Notes under the pieces: generated by a model
Seen by the model: the letters and a program-made list of their open reading frames with translations, nothing else
Told to the model about the DNA's origin: nothing
The model's database searches: none
In this document: positions 41,271-48,663 of the stretch, piece by piece
Position numbering within the stretch: the stretch's first letter is position 1
How the letters are laid out: the number at the start of each line of letters is the position of its first letter
Program-made: the position numbers and the translations under genes
Virus record (IMG/VR): IMGVR_UViG_3300020178_000002
Coordinates: 186,001-250,000 of that record
DNA: 64,000 bases
Source: a virus
Direction: 5' to 3' (one strand)

Positions 41271-42023
41271 TTAGAGCATATCCTCTAGGATGTCATCTGC
41301 ATCAAAAGATGCTTGGAAACCACTGTTATTAGTAGCTGGGCTACCAACAGAGCTGTTATTTGAAGAGAACTTCTCAACAAGCTCCTCATAAGTGTAAACA
41401 TTTACAGAGTCTTGGATAGTGCTATGCACAAACTGTGCTCGTTTTACAATGCTGTTAAAGAGTTCTGGCTTCTTCTCTGAAAGAGTTTTCAACAAGCTCT
41501 CTTTACGAGGTGTAAAAGTCATTTGGTGCATATCATTAGTAACAGAAATACTTAGATCATGCTGTGAGAAAGGATAATCTCGAACAAGTGCACCAAGTTG
41601 TGCAAATTTAGTCTTAGTAAAGCCGTAAGACTTTACTTCAAACTCGCCATTCTGAACTCGGTTCATATCAACTTGACCCTTATGGTCTAAAGGCCAAAGG
41701 ACAAGAGTTGTATACGCTTTTGTACTTGCCTTTGCAGGAGAGCCATCTCGATTTGCAGGGATCCCAGGAATCTTAGCGAATCGTGGTTCACTTACAAGGA
41801 ACTTACCAACACCTTTACCACCCCACATTGAAGTAATAGGGATAAGCTCTGGGTTAGTCTCATTACCATCAGCATCTACAAATTGTAGATTACCTTCTTT
41901 TAGACCTGGCAATGCCACAAAAGAAACTCGATAGTTGTCACCCTTCTTGGGCTTAAGTTCAGTACCTTCAGTTGAAAGCTCAGAGGGAGTAGACCCTCCT
42001 AGTGTGAATGATGAAAATGACAT
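41271..42023 (-). CDS. ssb: Single-stranded DNA-binding protein (probable)
   Basis: Two ATGs are adjacent; the one at 42023 is six bases from AAGGAG, the one at 42026 only three. The protein has an OB-fold-like core (NYRVSFVALPG; YTTLVLWP; GEFEVKSYGFTKTKFAQLGA; DLSISVTNDMHQMTFTP) and ends in an acidic tail DADDILEDML after a disordered Ser/Asn linker, as in phage gp32-like and bacterial SSB proteins whose tails bind partners. Location with replication genes and its own terminator support abundant expression. Not certain without a homology search. Confidence 0.6.
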   Translation of the reverse strand: MSFSSFTLGGSTPSELSTEGTELKPKKGDNYRVSFVALPGLKEGNLQFVDADGNETNPELIPITSMWGGKGVGKFLVSEPRFAKIPGIPANRDGSPAKASTKAYTTLVLWPLDHKGQVDMNRVQNGEFEVKSYGFTKTKFAQLGALVRDYPFSQHDLSISVTNDMHQMTFTPRKESLLKTLSEKKPELFNSIVKRAQFVHSTIQDSVNVYTYEELVEKFSSNNSSVGSPATNNSGFQASFDADDILEDML

Positions 42024-42143
42024 CATTGTCTCCTTACGTTATATGTTTAAAAAAAGAGCTTTGGGTTTTCAGAACTATCTGCTTTCCCTTTGCTCATAGG
42101 TCTTATACAATATATGAATAAGGAGTGAAATTATTTTTCACCT

Positions 42144-42611
42144 CTAAGAGAAATAATCAAATACCTTGAGGATGAGTTGCTTTAATTTCAAGAAGCCACC
42201 AAAGATAGACTTAAAAATAGTCTGCAAGAAAATAACTACAACAGCTAAAGTAGCAATAGCTAACATAGTAATCTCAGGCAAGTAGTATCCTATTGCAACT
42301 AAGTCAAAGTCAGAGAGTGGAGCTGCTACTTTGGTTTTATGGCTATCTAAAATATATTCAATCTGATTTACAGGGTTTGAACCAGCTTTGGCTTTAACCA
42401 TTTTAAGATACTTTTTAAAACCAGAAGATCGAGTGACTGATGGGAAGTGCTTAAGGATATTCTTCTTTCCTGCACTATGAAATACATCTGAGACTCTTTC
42501 TTTAATCCTCACAAACTTTTTAAAGTGTTTTGAAGTGATTAAATCTATCTCAAGCATTGCCACCTTGTCCTCAAGGATAGCGATTTTCTCTGATGCTGTT
42601 AAGATCTTCAT
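42144..42611 (-). CDS. Membrane protein with N-terminal EKIAILEDKVAMLE tag, paralogue of the next gene
   Basis: I chose the ATG at 42611 (GGAAG seven bases upstream); an upstream Met lies within the neighbour. Starts MKILTASEKIAILEDKVAML, the N-terminal helix tag. Homologous to 42613-43167: both have FKK, GSNPVxQ and a hydrophobic segment (YYLPEITMLAIATLAVVVIF). The C-terminus is a basic amphipathic helix. Likely an inner-membrane or membrane-active virion protein. Confidence 0.7.
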   Translation of the reverse strand: MKILTASEKIAILEDKVAMLEIDLITSKHFKKFVRIKERVSDVFHSAGKKNILKHFPSVTRSSGFKKYLKMVKAKAGSNPVNQIEYILDSHKTKVAAPLSDFDLVAIGYYLPEITMLAIATLAVVVIFLQTIFKSIFGGFLKLKQLILKVFDYFS

Positions 42612-42612
42612 G

Positions 42613-43167
42613 TTAGCTTCCAGACTTGCCCATGAACCAGCCAACAATAAATGTCACTAAACTCATCCAGAAAGCAGTTCCAATTGAGACATCAAAGAAA
42701 GCTTCTTTGTTTTGAGAACCTAGCTTCTTAATACCTGTCACATTAAGCACCCATACAACAATAGAACCTACAAGAAGGCAAGCAACAATAAGAATCTCTG
42801 GGTTTAAAATAAACTCCATCAAGTCAAAGCTTACACGATTCATTGAAGCCATTCTTCTCTGAGCGTTATTTCTCTCTTCAAGAATAAACTTAACTTGCTT
42901 TACAGGATTAGAACCTACTTCCTTACGAAGTGCAGCTAAAGCTTTTTTAAACTCAGGTGTCTTTGAAACACGACCATACTCTTTTGCAACTCTTTTTGGA
43001 CCGCCTGCTTTCTTGAAAACTTGACCTACTTTACTTTGAACACCTTTGAAAGCTTGAAGGCCTTCTGAAACCTGTTGTCTCATTTCATCAAGAATGGCTT
43101 GCTTTTCAAGTTGAGCAACTCTGTTCTCAAGAATTGCAATTTTCTCTGATGCCGTTAAATGTCTCAT
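42613..43167 (-). CDS. Membrane protein with N-terminal ILENRVAQLEKQA tag
   Basis: MRHLTASEKIAILENRVAQL is again the N-terminal tag. Helical body (KVGQVFKKAGGPKRVAKEYG; KKALAALRKEVGSNPVKQ), then two transmembrane segments (ILIVACLLVGSIVVWVLNVT and GTAFWMSLVTFIVGWFMG). Paralogue of the gene downstream, with one base between stop and start. Candidate promoter at 43207-43223. The pair could be ejected membrane proteins or inner-membrane proteins; not decided here. Confidence 0.7.
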   Translation of the reverse strand: MRHLTASEKIAILENRVAQLEKQAILDEMRQQVSEGLQAFKGVQSKVGQVFKKAGGPKRVAKEYGRVSKTPEFKKALAALRKEVGSNPVKQVKFILEERNNAQRRMASMNRVSFDLMEFILNPEILIVACLLVGSIVVWVLNVTGIKKLGSQNKEAFFDVSIGTAFWMSLVTFIVGWFMGKSGS

Positions 43168-43206
43168 TGCTTTTTCCTTTTGTTAAAGATTATAAAGGAC
43201 AGCGTA

Positions 43207-43223
43207 GGTATAAATAGACTATA
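43207..43223 (-). promoter_or_regulatory. Candidate promoter of the paralogous membrane gene pair
   Basis: Minus-strand TATAGTCTATTTATACC, 40-56 bases before 43167, the same core as 47089 and 39787. On the plus strand it reads TATAAATAGACTATA and could also serve the divergent dNK gene, resembling a T4-like late TATAAATA box. Direction is unresolved. Confidence 0.4.
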
Positions 43224-43252
43224 AACGTAATATATTTTAAACAGGAGGCTGC

Positions 43253-43825
43253 ATGAGAGTTATTGTAGAGGGGTTGATTGGAGTAGGCAAAAGCACATTC
43301 ACAACGGAGTTTGCAAGAATACATAAGCTAAACCCAATGTATGAGTCTGTTGATGATAATCCTTTTCTCTCAAAGTTCTATTCAGACCCAGAGAGATGGG
43401 CTTACACTCTTCAAATGCATTTCCTCTACGACAGATACTCAAAGCACCTTCCAGAGAACATCATCTTAGACAGGTCTATCTGGGGTGACCTTTGCTTTGC
43501 AAACATACTAAGAGAAGATGGTACTCTGACAGAAGAAGAGTATGAGTCTTATTTGAGCCATTCAAAAGTTTTAACAAACCATGTCCCTAAAGTAGACTTG
43601 TGTATACACCTTGATGTACCTGTCTATAAAGCAATGGACAGGATTAGTAAAAGGGGGAGAGGTTTTGAGACTTCTATTTCAGAAGATTACTTGGTTAGGC
43701 TCAAGAAAGAAATAGACTCACTCCCCTCTTTCTTACCCTCTGACATTAAGTATGTTAAAATTGATTGGGAAGACATGAGCCTAGATGAAATATCTAGATA
43801 TATTTCAAATATAGATTTAAAATAA
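43253..43825 (+). CDS. Deoxynucleoside kinase
   Basis: Phosphorylates a deoxynucleoside to its monophosphate, feeding dNTP synthesis. Seen: P-loop EGLIGVGKST (6-15), LDRSIWGD (the ERS/DRS substrate motif), and the LID/Arg region RISKRGRGFE. Length 190 matches bacterial/phage dNK (about 200-220). SD AGGAGG precedes the ATG. Its 3' end overlaps the opposing methyltransferase-locus frame by 9 bases. Specificity (dA/dG/dC/T) cannot be read. Confidence 0.9.
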   Translation: MRVIVEGLIGVGKSTFTTEFARIHKLNPMYESVDDNPFLSKFYSDPERWAYTLQMHFLYDRYSKHLPENIILDRSIWGDLCFANILREDGTLTEEEYESYLSHSKVLTNHVPKVDLCIHLDVPVYKAMDRISKRGRGFETSISEDYLVRLKKEIDSLPSFLPSDIKYVKIDWEDMSLDEISRYISNIDLK

Positions 43826-45355
43826 GGATACTTGACCTTTCTCATCTAGCTTTAGTCTTTCTTCTTTATATATTTCGCAGCTATTTTCGTTTACTTGTTC
43901 CCTTAAGTTTGAAGGTGCTGATCTGCCTTTCCTCGTTGTATTCGCTTGTCTTCTTAGTGCTTCATCAGACCTTAAAGGTAAGGAATCCATAGTGTTAGGG
44001 GTTGCCCATATAGATTCCTCTATATCTACACCCCTCTCCTCAGCTTCAACTTGAACCTGTAGAGTAGGTGCGAAGGTCTCTTTGCCCTGCTCTAAGCGAC
44101 TCTTCATTCTTGAGATATAATGACGTAGGTTCTCACCCCTCTGTGAAGCTGGAGGAGTTGACCAATTCTCTCCATAAATCAACGAAGGCTCTTCTTGCAG
44201 TATCTGGAACAACTCCATTTCCAAGCATTCTGAGCTCATCCGTTCTATTATCAAAGGACTCGTACAGCTTGGTTGCACCCACCCTATTGGAAGCCCCATC
44301 AAGGTCTCTACCCACCTCGGGTTCAACTTCATTGCAGCGTCCTTGCCCATGCTCACACGATCTGCGAAGTTCAGAGAGTGTGACTCCCCCACCCCTTTCG
44401 CTTTCCTTCGACCCGTCATTGTCAGAGTTATCTCTTTGTGGTGTATTTCCTGCGTTGTTGGAGTTGGCCACCCATATAAAGGGATGCTCGCTTCCTTCTC
44501 TTGAGTCTCCTTCAGGAGATCCTGATATATCTCTATTGCGTGAGGGTTCACCTGCTCCCGTAGATTGCCTGGATGGGAGCGTCTTTTCCTCCCCCCTGCT
44601 CTTGCTAGTCTTCTCAATGCCTCGTCGCTCCTCTGGTCTAGATGATCGAGAGTATTGGGAGTCCCCCAGAGTGACTCTTGGAGGCTCCCATGAGTATTGG
44701 TCTCTTCCTCTTGAGGATGGGTATATAGAGCCACTTGTGTCTCGGTTTCGGTCAAGGAGTCCATTGACCCATTCCAAGCTTTCTCTTTCGGTACCTCTTT
44801 TAATACCAAGAATGAAGACTCGCTTCCTTCTATGTGGAGCACCGACTTCTCTCGCTGAGAATATACCTGCCGTTGCTTCGTAACCCACCCTCTCCAATTC
44901 TCTAAGAACATGGAGCAAAACCGATGTTCCTTTTGGATCTGACCAATCATCTGATTTGAGTTCTGCTGAGAGGATTCCTTCGACATTCTCAAGGAAAATA
45001 ACGGAAGGTTGAGATACTTTAACTCCTCTGATGATATGTGGGAAGAGGTGTCTTGGGTCTGAGTCTGCTTTTCTTTTTCCTGCTGAACTAAAGGGCTGAC
45101 AAGGGAAGCCTCCTGACAAGATATCCACTTTTCCACGAAAGATTTCCCAGTCGAGGGTTTTAAGATTCGACCAGATAGGTGCTGGCTCAATAAACCCTTT
45201 TTCCATCTTTGCAACCAAGTTGCAGATTGGGAAGCTTTCGATCTCCACATAAGTGATTGTTCTGACATCTCCGAGAGCTTTTTTAAGTCCGATGTCGATT
45301 CCCCCATAACCTGCACAGAGTGATAGGTGTTTAAGTTCTTTGGTACTATCCACAT
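43817..45355 (-). CDS. Second long frame through the cytosine methyltransferase gene, with MTase-associated motifs
   Basis: Frame open for 512 codons, overlapping all of dcm (44133-45353) in the +1 frame and running 316 bases past its stop. It starts ATG at 45355, six bases from AGGAG. It holds motifs I recall from phage C5-methyltransferase-linked proteins: YGWPTPTTQ and LNPRWVETLMGLPIGW, read from the same bases as EPEVGRDLDGASNRV in the dcm frame. Two copies of a block WxTPNTxDxLxxRSDEALRR...NLREQVN...EIY occur, one inside the overlap and one (SIWATPNTMDSLPLRSDEAL) mostly beyond it, which argues for selection on this frame. It could be a separate protein or the C-terminus of a frameshift product. 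The first ~170 codons look less protein-like. Confidence 0.6.
   Translation of the reverse strand: MWIVPKNLNTYHSVQVMGESTSDLKKLSEMSEQSLMWRSKASQSATWLQRWKKGLLSQHLSGRILKPSTGKSFVEKWISCQEASLVSPLVQQEKEKQTQTQDTSSHISSEELKYLNLPLFSLRMSKESSQQNSNQMIGQIQKEHRFCSMFLENWRGWVTKQRQVYSQREKSVLHIEGSESSFLVLKEVPKEKAWNGSMDSLTETETQVALYTHPQEEETNTHGSLQESLWGTPNTLDHLDQRSDEALRRLARAGGRKRRSHPGNLREQVNPHAIEIYQDLLKETQEKEASIPLYGWPTPTTQEIHHKEITLTMTGRRKAKGVGESHSLNFADRVSMGKDAAMKLNPRWVETLMGLPIGWVQPSCTSPLIIERMSSECLEMELFQILQEEPSLIYGENWSTPPASQRGENLRHYISRMKSRLEQGKETFAPTLQVQVEAEERGVDIEESIWATPNTMDSLPLRSDEALRRQANTTRKGRSAPSNLREQVNENSCEIYKEERLKLDEKGQVSLF
44133..45353 (-). CDS. dcm: DNA (cytosine-5) methyltransferase, 406 aa
   Basis: C5 methyltransferase transferring a methyl from S-adenosylmethionine to cytosine, probably for protection against restriction. 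Motif I LSLCAGYGGIDIGLKKAL, motif IV GGFPCQPFSSAGKR with catalytic Cys, motif VI ENVEG, motif VIII RRKRVFILG, and C-terminal motif IX/X region ELRMLGNGVVPDTARRAFVD are all present. Between VIII and X is a long hydrophilic variable region (residues ~205-370), the target-recognition segment, rich in Arg/Ser/Glu. GTG start eight bases from AGGAG; an ATG two bases earlier opens the other frame. Length is normal. The variable region is shared with the overlapping 43817-45355 frame. Confidence 0.93.
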   Translation of the reverse strand: MDSTKELKHLSLCAGYGGIDIGLKKALGDVRTITYVEIESFPICNLVAKMEKGFIEPAPIWSNLKTLDWEIFRGKVDILSGGFPCQPFSSAGKRKADSDPRHLFPHIIRGVKVSQPSVIFLENVEGILSAELKSDDWSDPKGTSVLLHVLRELERVGYEATAGIFSAREVGAPHRRKRVFILGIKRGTERESLEWVNGLLDRNRDTSGSIYPSSRGRDQYSWEPPRVTLGDSQYSRSSRPEERRGIEKTSKSRGEEKTLPSRQSTGAGEPSRNRDISGSPEGDSREGSEHPFIWVANSNNAGNTPQRDNSDNDGSKESERGGGVTLSELRRSCEHGQGRCNEVEPEVGRDLDGASNRVGATKLYESFDNRTDELRMLGNGVVPDTARRAFVDLWRELVNSSSFTEG

Positions 45356-45411
45356 TAATTTCTCCTATAATAACATGCTACACTTATATATTATACCTAA
45401 ACCCCCCAGAC

Positions 45412-45452
45412 AAAAAAGCCCCACTTCCCAGTTAAGGGAAGCAGGGCTTAAA
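45412..45452 (-). terminator. Terminator between the small 45477 gene and dcm
   Basis: Leftward RNA folds AAGCCCTGCTTCCC with GGGAAGTGGGGCTT (two mismatches) around a short loop, then U6. It separates the 98-residue gene from the methyltransferase, which therefore needs its own promoter. Confidence 0.75.
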
Positions 45453-45476
45453 AAGATACCAACATAGAACTTTTAA

Positions 45477-45773
45477 TTAGTTTGTTGGAGGACTTGTTCT
45501 CTTACACTTTTTATGGAAGTCAATGCTGTGGTATGACTCTCCATTAGATAGTGTCCATCTCTTCTTTGAAGTGTTTTTTGCTGTCTGGACTCCATCAATG
45601 CCTTCACAAATGTATGTTTTGTGCTCTTGCATCTCTGATACAGAAGCAACACACAAGTACATCATGAAGAAGCCAATGAGGAGTCTAATATCATCTCTTA
45701 AAAGACCATACATAAAGGTCGCAAGAGACATTAGGAAGAACACACAAAAAATAATTGTCTGACCATCTTTCAT
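45477..45773 (-). CDS. Small membrane protein, 98 aa
   Basis: Two hydrophobic helices (IIFCVFFLMSLATFMYGLL and IRLLIGFFMMYLCVASV) are followed by a soluble tail with Cys (KTYICEGIDGVQTAKNTSKK). The YICEG element also occurs in the protein at 15104. Topology suggests an inner-membrane protein with a tail of about 50 residues. Unknown family. Its own terminator follows. Confidence 0.65.
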   Translation of the reverse strand: MKDGQTIIFCVFFLMSLATFMYGLLRDDIRLLIGFFMMYLCVASVSEMQEHKTYICEGIDGVQTAKNTSKKRWTLSNGESYHSIDFHKKCKRTSPPTN

Positions 45774-45907
45774 TTTAAAAACCTTTCTTAATAATTTAAT
45801 CTACTTAAAGTTATCTGTCCAGAGAGGGGGGGTGAAAAAACTTAACCTCCGCTTGCTGGTAATAAGGCTATTATCTAAAAAATGAAGAAATTGTTAAAAA
45901 TCTTATG

Positions 45908-46282
45908 CTAGCCATTCCATTCAAAATTAAAGAATGGGCTATGGAACATCCCTTTAACTTTCCATTCCAGAAGCCAGCTTTCGTCAAGCCTATCTGAATA
46001 TATTTTTATAGGCTCTTTGTTTTTAATAGCTCTAGCAAACTCATTTTTCTTGACATAGAGCTTCTCATTCTTAGTGACCCTAGTAGGTACACCCGTGCCT
46101 CCTAATGGTCTTAGAAGCAAGTTTGTTGTATTTGGGAAATAAACCCCATCCCCCATATTTTTTCTAAGGAATGTTCTAATGTGCTTGTACCTGAAGTACG
46201 CTTTGTTTTTATTCCCACCAAAGAAAAAAGCTTGCTTCTCTAATCTGGCAATACGACTTTCAAGGTTTGCGATGCTGTCCAT
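45908..46282 (-). CDS. Hypothetical protein with ESRIARLEKQAF tag
   Basis: I chose the ATG at 46282 because GAGGAGAG lies just upstream; a start at 46306 adds eight residues. Begins MDSIANLESRIARLEKQAFF. The rest, about 100 residues, is basic and beta-rich (YFRYKHIRTFLRKNMGDGVY). No family recognised. Another bearer of the N-terminal helical tag on an otherwise unrelated body. Confidence 0.65.
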   Translation of the reverse strand: MDSIANLESRIARLEKQAFFFGGNKNKAYFRYKHIRTFLRKNMGDGVYFPNTTNLLLRPLGGTGVPTRVTKNEKLYVKKNEFARAIKNKEPIKIYSDRLDESWLLEWKVKGMFHSPFFNFEWNG

Positions 46283-46330
46283 GATCTCTCCTCTTCTTTT
46301 ATTCAATAAGGAGATGCCATAAAGAGGTTA

Positions 46331-47047
46331 TTAACTAGAAGCCCAGCCAAAGAAAACAAAGCCTTTGGTCTTGTTGCTTAACTTACTTTGAACCAATTTA
46401 CCTCTTACAGTGTAGGTAGCAAGTTTAGAGGAATCTTGATAAGACATACCTCCTTGGTCTTGAACCTTTAAAATACGAATAACTTCGTCTGGGTCTATTC
46501 TGTTTGTAACTTGCATAAGCTCTTTCAAACGAGCAACAGCTTCTTTCTTTGTAGAAAACTTCTCAGAGGTGTTACTAGACCTCACAAAGTAAACATCACC
46601 TGTTGGTTTATGTGTTACAATCTTCCTTTTCCCTGCTGGTGTTGTCAGAACAACACCATCCCTCCAAGAAATCTCAACCTCAAGGATAGCTCCTGCTCTT
46701 TTTCTTTTGAGTTTCATCTTCTCTTCGACAATCCTTCGTGCTTCATTCCCATCTTTAGCTTTAACTTTCACTTCAAAGTCCTTTTCAACAAGCACTTTTT
46801 TTTCAGCGAAAGCTACACAACTAGCGGGATCCCACTTTGTAATTTTAAAATTATTATCCTCAGCATACTGATGAGCTTGTTCTTCAGTCATAACTTGACT
46901 AGTAGCCATGACAAAACTGTCTTTTTCAGCAATAGTTCCAGTATAGCCTCTGCTTCCATACTCATACCTTGCATCCTCCACAAGGGAATTAAATACTTTT
47001 CGAGCATCTGACCCATAGCCAACTTCGATAAATGATTGTGCACCCAT
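46331..47047 (-). CDS. Conserved large-phage protein, 238 aa (family recalled, function unknown)
   Basis: Starts MGAQSFIEVGYGSDARKVFN with RGYTGTIAEKDSFVMA and ends KTKGFVFFGWASS, a layout I recall from large phage genomes. It reads as two domains, one helical/alpha-beta (1-100) and one beta-rich (130-238). No catalytic motif. It has AGGAG before its ATG and a candidate promoter at 47089. Probably virion-associated, by inference only. Confidence 0.65.
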   Translation of the reverse strand: MGAQSFIEVGYGSDARKVFNSLVEDARYEYGSRGYTGTIAEKDSFVMATSQVMTEEQAHQYAEDNNFKITKWDPASCVAFAEKKVLVEKDFEVKVKAKDGNEARRIVEEKMKLKRKRAGAILEVEISWRDGVVLTTPAGKRKIVTHKPTGDVYFVRSSNTSEKFSTKKEAVARLKELMQVTNRIDPDEVIRILKVQDQGGMSYQDSSKLATYTVRGKLVQSKLSNKTKGFVFFGWASS

Positions 47048-47088
47048 AATAGTTTCTCCTATTCTATTGTTTCTTATATACTATTTTT

Positions 47089-47103
47089 ATATAAATAGAC
47101 TAC
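47089..47103 (-). promoter_or_regulatory. Candidate promoter of the 46331-47047 gene
   Basis: Minus-strand GTAGTCTATTTATAT, 42-56 bases before 47047, the clearest match to the 43207 site. Motif recurrence is the only support. Confidence 0.4.
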
Positions 47104-47126
47104 AAAGTAGGAAAAATAAATGCCCA

Positions 47127-47174
47127 CTATGCCGAGATATTTGACCAATCCCAAGGTTGCACTGAGTCATGCAA
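47127..47174 (-). pseudogene. Remnant of an nrdB 3' end
   Basis: Fifteen codons ending VQPWDWSNISA and TAG, with TAGTGGGCATTT at the stop, match the real nrdB end (GEWDWDKITA, TAGTGGGCATTT) at 48738. About 31 of 37 bases agree, including 15 in a row. It lies on the far side of the homing endonuclease, so it may be the original nrdB terminus displaced by insertion. Confidence 0.55.
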
Positions 47175-47329
47175 TCAAAGAACTGAGCGATTAATGGGGA
47201 ATCTTCTGTAAGAACTTACATTTAAGATTGAATAAACAATCTACCACTTACGAATACCGAAACACTTGACACTAACTTGTTGAGTACTTAGATTTGAAAT
47301 ATGTAAAACTTTCCTCAAAGGAATCAGAC

Positions 47330-47575
47330 ATGAAGAAAACTATTCTTATCGCAACTCTTTTTATGTTCATCTCGTCAGTTGCTGTCGCCCAAAGCCCTAT
47401 GGCTCGTTGGAACGGACTCGCAGGAAGTGGTCATCAGGGTGGAAGCTCAAAGAGCAGTGGAAGCTCAAAGAGCAGTGGTGGCTCAAAGAGCAGTGGAAGC
47501 TCTAAGAGTGGTGGCTCAAAGGGTGGTGGAAGCTCTAAGAGTGGTGGCTCAAAGGGTGGGAAGAAAGGGAAATAA
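47330..47575 (+). CDS. Secreted Gly/Ser/Lys repeat protein
   Basis: I chose ATG 47330 (AAAGGA upstream). MKKTILIATLFMFISSVAVA is a textbook signal peptide with cleavage after AVA. The mature part has about 60 residues, largely built from SSKSSG, SSKSGG and SKGGG units, ending in a basic GGKKGK. Such a chain would be disordered and positively charged in the periplasm or outside. It lies inside the segment between the nrdB end and its remnant, on the opposite strand to the endonuclease. Origin by cargo transfer is possible. Function unknown. Confidence 0.65.
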   Translation: MKKTILIATLFMFISSVAVAQSPMARWNGLAGSGHQGGSSKSSGSSKSSGGSKSSGSSKSGGSKGGGSSKSGGSKGGKKGK

Positions 47576-47583
47576 GAATTTTC

Positions 47584-48663
47584 TTATAGGGACTTGGTAC
47601 TCACAGCTTCATAACCTCGCTTGCTGCCAAGCTCCCAATCTCCCCTCTTCAGCAACAAACTCTTAGCCTTACCCTTGCCTAAGATGCAAGTCTGCTTGAG
47701 AGTGTGGTTTCTCACCTGTAAGTTCGCACTCTTAAAGGTATAGCCCTCCTCTAACTTGTCCAAGTAAACCTCACGAGGCACAAGCTCTACCTCACCCTCT
47801 AAGTTAATCAACTTCACAGGCTTCAAAGACCAATTCCCCATCTGACCCTTAGACTTGGCCTCCCGAACACCCTCTAACTTAGAGATCACATCATAGTTGA
47901 CCCTCTCTAAGTCATAGTGAGTTCCAAACTTGAACCCATGCTCCAAAACAAGATGCTTCACCACATCATGCTGACCACAACTATATATCCCAATGTCCAT
48001 ATGGTGAATGTTCACAACACCCTTAGAGCAAAGCGACCAACCCAGCCTAAAGTACTCCGCTAACTGCTCTCTTGGTATCTCGATCTCAACTCCGTCTTTC
48101 TCTACCTTGATCGGTTTCATATTTCCGTCCCTACATTTACCTTTCCACTCGATATTGTCATACATAACATCTCTTTGCTTCTTCTTAAACGAGGGGTCCT
48201 TTATAGTCTTAGTATAAGACTCATGCCACCTCTGTCGTGCTTCTCCCTCTCTTGAAGCAAGAACCTTCTCACGATAGCCCTCATCCTCCCATAAGGATTT
48301 CGTCCTCTCACTCATCTCCATCCTAACGATAGAGTCCGAGCAATAATGCTTCAAAGCGTTAGATGAAGAACCCATACCCCCACTGTTCATGTTCAAACAA
48401 AGTGGGTCGTGGTCATCACCACCGATATACTTCTCGCCCACAATATCTGCCTCATAAGCGTAAGCTTCACTCTCCTCATCAAACTCCTTTAAGATTTCTT
48501 TCTCAAACTCATTAGGGTGAGCTTTCATCTTACGCAAAAGCAAGATGCCAGAGCCTTGATACTTACTTCCATCTGGATCTCGATCAGAGTAAGTACCCTT
48601 GCCGATGTAATACTCGCCTGTCCTCTTGTTAAACTGACGATAAACATAATAACCTTTAGCCAT
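47584..48663 (-). CDS. GIY-YIG-type homing endonuclease
   Basis: The N-terminal ~95 residues contain a GIY-YIG module (GYYVYRQFNKRTGEYYIGKG) with FEKEILKEFDEESEAYAYEA, i.e. the catalytic Tyr pair, downstream helix and acidic residue, and LNMNSGGMGSSS. The C-terminal ~230 residues hold two related blocks of the type seen in phage Seg/VRR-like homing enzymes: MKPIKVEKDGVEIEIPREQL with EYFRLGWSL, and LKPVKLINLEGEVELVPREV with KLEEGYTF, each likely a DNA-binding repeat. It lies immediately beyond the nrdB 3' end, its likely home site. Same strand as nrdB. Confidence 0.8.
   Translation of the reverse strand: MAKGYYVYRQFNKRTGEYYIGKGTYSDRDPDGSKYQGSGILLLRKMKAHPNEFEKEILKEFDEESEAYAYEADIVGEKYIGGDDHDPLCLNMNSGGMGSSSNALKHYCSDSIVRMEMSERTKSLWEDEGYREKVLASREGEARQRWHESYTKTIKDPSFKKKQRDVMYDNIEWKGKCRDGNMKPIKVEKDGVEIEIPREQLAEYFRLGWSLCSKGVVNIHHMDIGIYSCGQHDVVKHLVLEHGFKFGTHYDLERVNYDVISKLEGVREAKSKGQMGNWSLKPVKLINLEGEVELVPREVYLDKLEEGYTFKSANLQVRNHTLKQTCILGKGKAKSLLLKRGDWELGSKRGYEAVSTKSL

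Noticed and set aside
44068-44883. 271-codon open frame on the plus strand opposite dcm
   Set aside because: No SD, Ser/Leu/Pro-rich composition typical of an antisense frame, and no recognisable motif. The two minus-strand frames explain the coding signal.
47119-47193. 24-codon plus-strand ORF with an acceptable SD
   Set aside because: It overlaps the nrdB 3' remnant in antisense, is very short, and the match to nrdB explains the sequence better.
47406-47570. Repeat array in the Gly/Ser protein gene as a CRISPR-like or VNTR element
   Set aside because: The repeats keep a coding frame behind a signal peptide, so a protein repeat is the simpler reading.
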